NCBI GenBank assembly: GCA_016745075.1
Contig: JADGDD010000003.1
Coordinates: forward strand, 248,001-312,000
Length of the DNA stretch: 64,000 nt
Source of the DNA: Planctomycetota bacterium
GTDB lineage: Bacteria > Planctomycetota > UBA11346
Reading direction: 5' to 3'
The notes under the pieces were generated by a model. That model saw nothing but the letters and a program-made list of their open reading frames with translations, searched no databases and was not told where the DNA came from. A program made the position numbers and the translations under genes. The first letter of the stretch is position 1; each line of letters begins with the position of its first letter. Below are positions 11,371-18,187 of this stretch, piece by piece.

Positions 11371-13223
11371 CTACTGCTTCAAGTCCTACGCCAACCATTC
11401 GCCAACTCTCGGATGATATTGCTAACGCCATTGCTGCTGGTGAGGTGATTGAACGTCCGGCAGCAGTAGTCAAAGAATTAGTGGAAAATAGTTTAGATGC
11501 AGGTGCCACTCGTATAACGGTGCGTATAAGCGATGGCGGTCAGCGCTTAATTGAAGTCACAGATAATGGTCATGGTATGCAAACAGCAGATGTGCCACTA
11601 GCGATTAGCCGTCATGCTACTTCTAAGCTGACTTGTACTGACGATCTTTTTCGCATTGGTACTTTGGGTTTTCGCGGAGAAGCTTTACCTTCTATTTCCG
11701 GTGTAAGTGAATTTGAACTCGCCTCACGACCGGCTAATGCAGAAGCTGGTTGTTGCCTGACGATGCGCGGTAATGAAACCATAAATACCGCAACCTGTGC
11801 TATGCCGCAAGGCACACGTGTAACGGTACGTAATTTATTTTGGAATGTACCAGCACGTTTAAAATTTTTAAAAGCAGCTAGTACAGAAGCTGGTCACGTC
11901 AGTGATCAAATTATGCGCCTTGCGCTTGGTCATCCACAGGTGGCCTTCACCCTTATCTCAAATGATCGTACCAGTTTTGAAGTACCAGACGCGGTGTGTT
12001 TGGAAGATCGTATTCGCGCGTGTTTTTCCAAAGATGTGAGTGATGGTTTATTGCCAGTTGTACGCACACATGATGCCGTGCAATTAACGGGTTTTGTTGC
12101 TCATCCAGATCATGCGCGGCCAACGACCAAACGACAATTTGTTTTTTTGAATGGTCGGTACATTCATGATAAACTTATTATCGCTGCCATACGTGAAGGC
12201 TACAAAGGTTTTTTAGAGCCACGTCTTCACGGATCTGTCTTTTTACATCTTGATATAGATCCTGGCCTTATTGACATCAATGTTCATCCAACCAAGTCAG
12301 AAGTGCGGTTCCGTAATAGTAGTGAAATTTTTGGAATGATCCGGAACGGCATCCAAGAAACCTTATCAGAACATGCTGGTGGCTTTGAATTATTTTCTGC
12401 GCCCGCTGCTGGTGCTCACCCAAATAAACAAACCGTTTCTTCTTTTGATAACCCAATCGTTTCACGAACAGTAATTAAAGCGCCACAAGAACCGGCGATC
12501 CAAGAACGTTATTTACCGCAAGGGCCACAGTCCACGGCAGAACCAGTGCGTTTTGTAGCCGAGCAACCTGTGTATGCTCCGCGATCAGAGCCGCACACTG
12601 CACCAGCAGAACCGGTCCATAATCCACGCCCTCAGCAAGATGATGGCGTAGACCTTTCATTTATTAAAAATATTACCCAGCTACATAATATGTATTTGTT
12701 GATCGAAACAGATAGTGGTGTGCGTATTGTTGACCAACACGCCTTGCATGAAAAAGCAATTTTTCTCAGTCTTGATCCATCACGTTCAGATTTTGAAGGT
12801 AACGGTCGGCAGGAGCTACTGATTCCGCAAAATGTGGATTTATCCGTAGCAGAAATGGCCGTGGTAGAGCCTTTACTCGAAAAAATAAAAACATACGGAA
12901 TAGAGGCAGAAGTTTTTGGACCAACAACCTTGTTGGTTCGCGCCCACCCTATTGCATTGGCAAAAACAAATTGGACCAGTTTTTTTATGGAGCTCGCCAA
13001 TGCTGGTAACGAAGTTAAAAGCATAGAAAAATTACGGGAACGTATTGCTCATAGTGCTTCCTGTAAAAGCGCTGTTAAAGCAGGCGATACGCTTAATCAA
13101 GCAGAATGTTATGAACTGGCACGGCTGCTGTATACCATGGAACATATGGAGCACTGCCCACATGGTCGTCCAACTACATTGGACTTATCGTGGCCAGAAT
13201 TAGAGCGTCGTTTTCAACGATGA
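11367..13223 (+). CDS. mutL: DNA mismatch repair protein MutL
   Basis: A 618-residue mismatch-repair ATPase that links MutS recognition to downstream strand removal. The GHKL ATPase motifs are clear: ELVENSLDAGAT, VTDNGHGM, GFRGEALPSIS and GTRVTVRNLFWNVPARLKFLK. A proline-rich linker (about residues 345-430) leads to the C-terminal dimerisation domain, which carries DQHALHEK, SCKSAVKAGD and CPHGRPT. These three are the metal-site motifs of endonuclease-active MutL proteins, but the last glutamate of the DQHA(X)2E(X)4E motif is replaced by leucine. The gene overlaps an upstream small gene and the downstream SEDS gene, each through ATGA. Confidence 0.95.
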   Translation: MTTASSPTPTIRQLSDDIANAIAAGEVIERPAAVVKELVENSLDAGATRITVRISDGGQRLIEVTDNGHGMQTADVPLAISRHATSKLTCTDDLFRIGTLGFRGEALPSISGVSEFELASRPANAEAGCCLTMRGNETINTATCAMPQGTRVTVRNLFWNVPARLKFLKAASTEAGHVSDQIMRLALGHPQVAFTLISNDRTSFEVPDAVCLEDRIRACFSKDVSDGLLPVVRTHDAVQLTGFVAHPDHARPTTKRQFVFLNGRYIHDKLIIAAIREGYKGFLEPRLHGSVFLHLDIDPGLIDINVHPTKSEVRFRNSSEIFGMIRNGIQETLSEHAGGFELFSAPAAGAHPNKQTVSSFDNPIVSRTVIKAPQEPAIQERYLPQGPQSTAEPVRFVAEQPVYAPRSEPHTAPAEPVHNPRPQQDDGVDLSFIKNITQLHNMYLLIETDSGVRIVDQHALHEKAIFLSLDPSRSDFEGNGRQELLIPQNVDLSVAEMAVVEPLLEKIKTYGIEAEVFGPTTLLVRAHPIALAKTNWTSFFMELANAGNEVKSIEKLRERIAHSASCKSAVKAGDTLNQAECYELARLLYTMEHMEHCPHGRPTTLDLSWPELERRFQR

Positions 13224-14347
13224 TTTCCTTCCATACCCGCAACAGAGAATGGCATGTGGGTTTGCCATTGATGGCGGCGTTGCTAACGCTTGTTGGCATC
13301 GCATTTATTTTTAGTGCCACTACTAACTTCACTGAAGAGCAACCCAGATATGGCCGTGAAGGAATTATGCAATGCGTGTGGCTTGGCCTCAGTTTTATTG
13401 GGTGTACAGTCTGCGCTCTTATCCCACCAAATTTTTGGAAACAAGGTGCTTTCTTTTTTTTCATAAGCGCTTTTGCCATTCAATTAATGATGTGGGTGCT
13501 AGCGGGTTCATCATTAGTGCCATCAATTAACGGTGCACATAATTGGATTCGTATAGGACCTTTAGGGATTCAGCCGTCTGAATATATTAAGATAGCCGTA
13601 CTTATTGCCTGTGCGCGTATTGTTAGTTCTAAATCGTTTGATCCAACCAGTTTTGTTCATGTCTGTGCAGCCCTTCTGTGTGCAGCCATTCCATCCGCCA
13701 TGATGGCGAAAGAAGATATGGGTAGTTCACTTACCTTTATTCCAATGATTATTGGCGTCTTGGTTGTTGCAGGTATGCGTTTGCGGCATTTAGCATTTTT
13801 TGCGGTAAGCGGTACGGCACTTATTTTTGCAGCAATGCAATATTTGAAGGATTATCAGCTTGCTCGTATAGACGCGTGGCTTCATCCAGAAAAATATGCC
13901 CTGACAACATCTTTTCAGATGATTCGTGCATTGCGATCTATCGGATCAGGTGAATGGCTTGGCAAAGGTTTTGGCGCAGGTGATCAAAACCGTCTTGGTT
14001 GGCTACCAGAGAAGCATACCGATATGATCTTTGGAGTTATCGGTGAAGAAATGGGTTTTCTCCGCTGTCTCCTGATTCTTGCTCTGTATTGCTGTCTTGG
14101 TTTTGTTGGTCTGTATACAGCAGGTCGTTGTCATGACCGTTTTGCTCGCTTATTGGTTGCAGGTTTCACCTGTCTGCTGATTGGCCAAGCAGCTATTAAT
14201 GTGGCTGTTGTACTTGGTCTCATGCCTGTAACTGGCATTACCTTGCCCTTTTTTAGCTATGGTGGTTCTAGTTTGTTGATTACATGGCTTGGGATTGGTA
14301 TTTGTGTCAGTGTCTCTGGTGATCGCATTGAGCAGTTTGCTCGTTAA
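13220..14347 (+). CDS. SEDS-family peptidoglycan glycosyltransferase (FtsW/RodA/SpoVE type)
   Basis: A polytopic membrane protein of about 375 residues with roughly ten hydrophobic segments. SEDS proteins polymerise lipid II into glycan strands together with a class B penicillin-binding protein. Visible signatures are IGPLGIQPSEYIKIAVL, the WLPEKHTDMIFGVIGEEMG loop and GITLPFFSYGGSSLL near the C-terminus. The FSYGGSS end is typical of the whole family; whether it serves division (FtsW) or elongation (RodA) is not clear from sequence, and there is no pbp or mre gene beside it. I chose the ATG at 13220 because it overlaps the mutL stop as ATGA. A longer start inside mutL adds only poorly conserved residues. 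Confidence 0.88.
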   Translation: MISFHTRNREWHVGLPLMAALLTLVGIAFIFSATTNFTEEQPRYGREGIMQCVWLGLSFIGCTVCALIPPNFWKQGAFFFFISAFAIQLMMWVLAGSSLVPSINGAHNWIRIGPLGIQPSEYIKIAVLIACARIVSSKSFDPTSFVHVCAALLCAAIPSAMMAKEDMGSSLTFIPMIIGVLVVAGMRLRHLAFFAVSGTALIFAAMQYLKDYQLARIDAWLHPEKYALTTSFQMIRALRSIGSGEWLGKGFGAGDQNRLGWLPEKHTDMIFGVIGEEMGFLRCLLILALYCCLGFVGLYTAGRCHDRFARLLVAGFTCLLIGQAAINVAVVLGLMPVTGITLPFFSYGGSSLLITWLGIGICVSVSGDRIEQFAR

Positions 14348-14630
14348 AGCACGCGTGATGACCATTCTTGTCATATAATTACCCATTTTCATCAGGACAA
14401 ATAGGTTCAGTATGTGTATGTTGATGTAAAATAGTATAATTTCGTTTTGTTTAATTCGTTTTTATGTGCAACTTACCAATTAATTATGAATATATCTGTT
14501 GTTAAACCGGATATTTATCTGGACATCTGTTTAATAGTCCTATTCTTCCGCTTATCAAAGAGGTTGTAGTGGCTCATTTCACGAGATTCAGTGTCAGAAC
14601 CCCTATTTGATCCAAGAAGAGGAGATATTA
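14348..14630 (+). promoter_or_regulatory. ilvB upstream leader region
   Basis: A 283-base AT-rich gap. TATAAT at 14435-14440 is a good -10 candidate but no convincing -35 lies 16-18 bases before it. From there to the ilvB start there would be a leader of about 185 nt. It contains a possible 27-codon frame, 14486-14569, in which 12 residues are Ile, Val or Leu. No terminator hairpin with a T-run follows, and no riboswitch was recognised. Confidence 0.4.
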
Positions 14631-16343
14631 ATGTCAGAAAACTCACAAACAGGTGGCCAAGCCTTGGTTCACGCGCTCGAGAGAGAGGGTGTAGAGGCTA
14701 TTTTTGGCTATCAAGGCGGGGCAGCAATGCCTATTTTTGATGCACTTCATGATTCTAATATCAAGTTGGTTGTTGTTCGTCATGAACAAGGTGCAACGCA
14801 TATGGCAGATGGTTATGCGCGGGCAACCGGTAAGCCAGGTGTTGTATTGGTTACTTCTGGTCCAGGCGCTACGAATACAGTGACCGGCTTGCTGACATCC
14901 TTGATGGATAGTGTTCCTGTTATCGTACTCTGTGGGCAAACTATTACCAGCATGCTTGGTAAAGATGCCTTCCAAGAGGCAGACGTTACTGGTATTACCC
15001 ATGCTGTTACTAAGCACAATTACCTTATTAAAGATGCCAACAGTATTCCTCGTATCATGAAAGAAGCGTTTCATATTGCGACAACGGGCCGTCCTGGTCC
15101 TGTATTGTTGGATATTCCGAAGAATATCACTCAAGGTGAATGCACAGCGGCTCCATTAAGCGAAATTACGTTACCCGGCTATAACGTTCCCGGACGTGCG
15201 ATAACAGAAGATTTACAAGCAGCAGCAAAATTGATTAACAAAAGCCGTCGCCCTGTATTTATGGTTGGCCACGGCGCAGTATTGTCTGGCGCGGGTGAAG
15301 CAATTGTCCGTTTGGCGAAAAAAGCAGGCGTTCCAGTTGTTAATACCTTGTTGGGTAAAGGTGCCGTTTCTGAAACGCACGAATTTAACCTTGGTATGGT
15401 TGGTATGCATGGAACGGGCTATGCAAATAAAGCGGTAGAAAACTGCGACCTTATTATGGCGATTGGTTCCCGTTGGGATGACCGTATTGTTGGTAATATA
15501 GAAGCTTTCTGTCCAGATGCTGCTAAATTACATATTGATATTGATCGTGCAGAATTTAATAAAGTTATTCAGCCAGATGTCTGTCTTGCTGGCGATGCTC
15601 GTTTGGTTATTGAAGACCTTATTCCACTTGTTGACCCACTCGATACTGCTGCGTGGTTAAAAGACTGTAGCAGCTACAAAAAAATGTATGCATTAAAGTA
15701 CCAGAAACAGGGTGGTTTACGCGCGCAATACGTTCTTGATCGTTTAGATAAAATTGGTGGCCAAGATTGCATTATTACGACGGACGTAGGTCAGCACCAA
15801 ATGTGGGCAGCACAATTTTTGCGCACCACAAAAAACCGTCATTGGATTTCATCGGGCGGCGCAGGTACCATGGGTTTCGGTTTCCCTGCGGCAATTGGTT
15901 CAGCGCTTGGGACTGGTATTTCAAGCTGGGCTATTGTTGGTGACGGTGGTTTTCAAATGACTCTCTGTGAATTAGCAACGGCCGCAGAGCTTGGTGTTCC
16001 GGTTAAAATTCTCGTTATTAATAATCATTTCCTCGGCATGATTCGCCAATGGCAGGAGCTGTTTTTTGATAACCGTCTCACAGCAGCGCCATTGCCAGGT
16101 AATCCAGACTTTGTAAAACTTGCGGCAGCCTATGGTGTGAAAGGTTGGAATATTAAACGGATGGCTGATGTAGATAAAGTTCTCCAGCAAGCAATGGATT
16201 ACAATGATGGTCCATGTATTGTAAACGCAGAAGTAGTACAAGAAGACAACGTGTATCCAATGATTCCAGCTGGTGCACCATATAGTGAAATTCTACTGGA
16301 AGCACCAAAAACGAAACTCGCCAAACCAACAGGGAGTACCTAA
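14631..16343 (+). CDS. ilvB: Acetolactate synthase, large (catalytic) subunit
   Basis: A 570-residue thiamine-diphosphate enzyme that makes acetolactate or acetohydroxybutyrate, the first common step to valine, leucine and isoleucine. It has the N-terminal ThDP-activating glutamate in VVRHEQGATHMADGYAR, the FAD-associated middle domain, and the C-terminal ThDP motif from GDGGFQMT to NNHFLGMIRQWQE. I take the ATG at 14631, which follows the strong AAGAGGAG ribosome site. A TTG 24 bases upstream is possible but lacks one. The small subunit follows after two bases. Length is normal for the family. Confidence 0.96.
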   Translation: MSENSQTGGQALVHALEREGVEAIFGYQGGAAMPIFDALHDSNIKLVVVRHEQGATHMADGYARATGKPGVVLVTSGPGATNTVTGLLTSLMDSVPVIVLCGQTITSMLGKDAFQEADVTGITHAVTKHNYLIKDANSIPRIMKEAFHIATTGRPGPVLLDIPKNITQGECTAAPLSEITLPGYNVPGRAITEDLQAAAKLINKSRRPVFMVGHGAVLSGAGEAIVRLAKKAGVPVVNTLLGKGAVSETHEFNLGMVGMHGTGYANKAVENCDLIMAIGSRWDDRIVGNIEAFCPDAAKLHIDIDRAEFNKVIQPDVCLAGDARLVIEDLIPLVDPLDTAAWLKDCSSYKKMYALKYQKQGGLRAQYVLDRLDKIGGQDCIITTDVGQHQMWAAQFLRTTKNRHWISSGGAGTMGFGFPAAIGSALGTGISSWAIVGDGGFQMTLCELATAAELGVPVKILVINNHFLGMIRQWQELFFDNRLTAAPLPGNPDFVKLAAAYGVKGWNIKRMADVDKVLQQAMDYNDGPCIVNAEVVQEDNVYPMIPAGAPYSEILLEAPKTKLAKPTGST

Positions 16344-16345
16344 TC

Positions 16346-16852
16346 ATGCATATTGATACAAGCAAAGAAATGCACACCATCTCTATCTTTGTACGTAACG
16401 AGCCAGGTGTTCTCGTTCGCGTTGCTCTCGTATTTTCTCGTCGTGGTTATAATATTGAAAGCTTAGTAGTGTCGCCAGGCACGTCTGAAGAATTTTCTCG
16501 TATGACCATTACTTGTTCTGGTGAGGCATGTACATTGGAGCAAATTATTCTCCAACTTGCCAAGTTGGTCGATGTGGTTCATGCCATAGACCATACCAAT
16601 ACCAACTACACTGAAACAGAAGTTGCGCTTATCAAAATTCGCGCACCGTTGGACCAGCGTACTGCGATTCTGCAAATTGCAGAGCATTACAAAGCGAAAG
16701 TGGTAGACTACGCCCCAGAAAGCTTGGTTCTTCGCCTACACGGTGAAAGCGCCAAACTTGATTATTGTGTAGACCTACTTGCCCAATACGAAATTCTTGA
16801 GCTAGTCCGCTCAGGTAAAATTCTCATGGCCCGCGGTGTAGATCCAACATAA
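16346..16852 (+). CDS. ilvH: Acetolactate synthase, small (regulatory) subunit
   Basis: A 168-residue regulatory subunit with an N-terminal ACT domain (TISIFVRNEPGVLVRVALVF, then RGYNIESLVVSP) that binds valine for feedback inhibition. A C-terminal ALS_ss_C domain follows (EVALIKIRAP, then LRLHGESAKLDYCVDLL). It begins 2 bases after ilvB, so the two subunits are made from one message. A terminator-like hairpin lies 26 bases beyond its stop, which defines a two-gene operon; ilvC or other branched-chain genes are not adjacent. IlvH and IlvN names are used interchangeably for this subunit. Confidence 0.95.
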   Translation: MHIDTSKEMHTISIFVRNEPGVLVRVALVFSRRGYNIESLVVSPGTSEEFSRMTITCSGEACTLEQIILQLAKLVDVVHAIDHTNTNYTETEVALIKIRAPLDQRTAILQIAEHYKAKVVDYAPESLVLRLHGESAKLDYCVDLLAQYEILELVRSGKILMARGVDPT

Positions 16853-16877
16853 CGACAGCTCTTTTTGAGATGTTTAC

Positions 16878-16907
16878 CAACCCAGCTGTAGAGATACCGC
16901 TGGGTTG
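16878..16907 (+). terminator. Terminator-like hairpin after ilvBH
   Basis: CAACCCAGC (16878-16886) pairs perfectly with GCTGGGTTG (16899-16907) around a 12-nt loop. The following bases (TGTGTTATTTGTG) are T-rich but interrupted, so this is a moderate intrinsic terminator candidate placed just after the ilvBH pair. Confidence 0.65.
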
Positions 16908-17118
16908 TGTGTTATTTGTGTATAAGGATAGCATCTTGGTTTGCAGTTAACTTTTAGTAATGTGTTCCACCATTCAGGAATGTAAAAAAATTTGTGTTAC
17001 AGTGAGGAACTACAGCCAAAGGACTTACTGTTGTAATATACAAGCCTGAGCCTGTGTCGCCTTTGGGTGGGTGCTGCATTTCTAGCAACTGTCAGTAATA
17101 CGGAGACCTTATCTAAAT
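16908..17118 (+). other. Gene-free region upstream of the receiver gene
   Basis: No reading frame of note. Nested complementary segments are present: ACAGT (16999-17003) with ACTGT (17088-17092), enclosing CCAAAGG (17016-17022) with CCTTTGG (17060-17066). They may fold if the region is transcribed, or may serve as activator-binding DNA upstream of the sigma-54-like promoter. No known RNA family was recognised. Confidence 0.3.
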
Positions 17119-17134
17119 AGGCACGAAAGATGCT
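17119..17134 (+). promoter_or_regulatory. Possible sigma-54 promoter for the receiver-scaffold operon
   Basis: AGGCACGAAAGATGCT fits the sigma-54 pattern TGGCACG-N4-TTGCW at most positions, with the invariant GG (17120-17121) and GC (17132-17133) exactly 10 bases apart. The start of transcription would fall at about 17145, immediately before the ATG at 17146, which has no ribosome site. This is one short match and could be chance. Confidence 0.4.
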
Positions 17135-17145
17135 TTACCACTAGT

Positions 17146-17865
17146 ATGAAGCTCTTACTTGTTGAAGATGAGGATGCTATTCGCTCTGCGATGACCCGTG
17201 GTTTAACACGTATGGGCCATATTGTTGAGTCTGCCGACAGTTTAACTGCTGCGCGGAACTGCTTAGAGTCGTTTAGTCCAGAAGCTTTATTAACCGATCT
17301 TAAGTTACCAGATGGCAAGGGTTTAGAGTTGGCTGGCGAACTTGGGATTCCCTTCATTGTTATGAGTGGCTTTGCTGGATTTGATGACGCGGTGAAGGCC
17401 ATGCGTCTTGGTTGTGTAGATTTTTTCACCAAACCGGTGTCAATTCGTGATGTGCACGCGAGACTTGAAGGTATTGCGGAGATATCGGTTCAGTCTGCGC
17501 TTTCTGTTTTAGAAACATCAACAGATGGGTTGCACATTATTTCGGCAGGTGCGCAAAGTATTCAACGGCAACAATTAGTTTCTCAATCTGCTGAATGGAA
17601 TGATTCAAATGAAGCAGAAGAGAGATGGAGTCTATGGCAAGCTGATTTAGCTAATGATAAGGAACGGCAGGTTTTAGCGGAGCTTATGCAGTGTGCGCCA
17701 TCCGGAAAAATTACTGTTAATTATAGTGATACGGGTTCGTCTTTTTATTTAGACGCATCTGTGGATTGGGTGGCACATGCAGAACGCAAAATATGGTTGG
17801 AAGAGGCTGCTCATCGTAGTATTCTACGTGAGCATGGCTGTATTGTGGAGTGTGGGCATGGATAA
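17146..17865 (+). CDS. Stand-alone response regulator (NtrC/CheY-type receiver plus unknown domain)
   Basis: A 239-residue cytoplasmic protein. Residues 1-115 are a receiver domain: the acidic pocket in LLLVEDED, phospho-acceptor D51 in LLTDLKLPDG, the switch serine S74 in VMSGF, and K96 in DFFTKP. The rest (about 120-239) has no recognisable output domain: no HTH, no AAA+, no GGDEF. Such a receiver is expected to work by docking to a partner. The protein encoded two genes downstream carries repeated FliM-type docking motifs, and a histidine kinase ends the same gene run, so a phosphotransfer chain is inferred. No ribosome site precedes the ATG. Its end overlaps the STAS-like gene by 8 bases. 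Confidence 0.85.
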   Translation: MKLLLVEDEDAIRSAMTRGLTRMGHIVESADSLTAARNCLESFSPEALLTDLKLPDGKGLELAGELGIPFIVMSGFAGFDDAVKAMRLGCVDFFTKPVSIRDVHARLEGIAEISVQSALSVLETSTDGLHIISAGAQSIQRQQLVSQSAEWNDSNEAEERWSLWQADLANDKERQVLAELMQCAPSGKITVNYSDTGSSFYLDASVDWVAHAERKIWLEEAAHRSILREHGCIVECGHG

Positions 17866-18154
17866 TGGAGCAGATGTAGCATATTGGTCTGGCTTGCTCG
17901 TGTGGCCAGAAAATTTAATCTTTGCAGGTGTCATAGAGATGTCTGCGGTAACTGGTGTTGGTGTTTGGCTGCAACAGGCCTTACGCAAACATCCACGACA
18001 AGCAGTGGTGGGCGCTAGCCCAGCAATAAAACGTCAACTCCAGGCGGCAGGATTGCCGATACTATGGTATGCAACTGTAGAGGAGGCGACCATTGCTCAG
18101 ACGGCACAGACGGCCGGCGTGAGTACGTCAGAGCGAGAGATGTTATGGGGATAA
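17858..18154 (+). CDS. STAS-like (anti-sigma-factor-antagonist type) domain protein
   Basis: A 98-residue protein from the ATG at 17858, which overlaps the receiver gene stop. A longer in-frame start at 17777 would lie deep in that gene and is less likely. The stretch NLIFAGVIEMSAVTGVGVWL followed by RQAVVGASPAIKRQLQAAGL has the strand-helix pattern of STAS domains, including the turn before the helix and the RRQL-AAGL ending common to MlaB-like and SpoIIAA-like proteins. The usual phosphorylated serine is uncertain. STAS domains normally bind partner proteins or nucleotides. Its close coupling to a receiver suggests it acts in the same signalling unit. Assignment is by eye and moderate. Confidence 0.55.
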   Translation: MDNGADVAYWSGLLVWPENLIFAGVIEMSAVTGVGVWLQQALRKHPRQAVVGASPAIKRQLQAAGLPILWYATVEEATIAQTAQTAGVSTSEREMLWG

Positions 18155-18187
18155 GATTTGTAGGAGAGCTTAGTAGAGGGGTGTATC

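Noticed and set aside
17777..17857. Longer STAS-like protein starting inside the receiver gene
   Set aside because: The extra 27 residues overlap 81 more bases of the receiver gene and do not resemble a STAS domain; the ATG at 17858 fits better.
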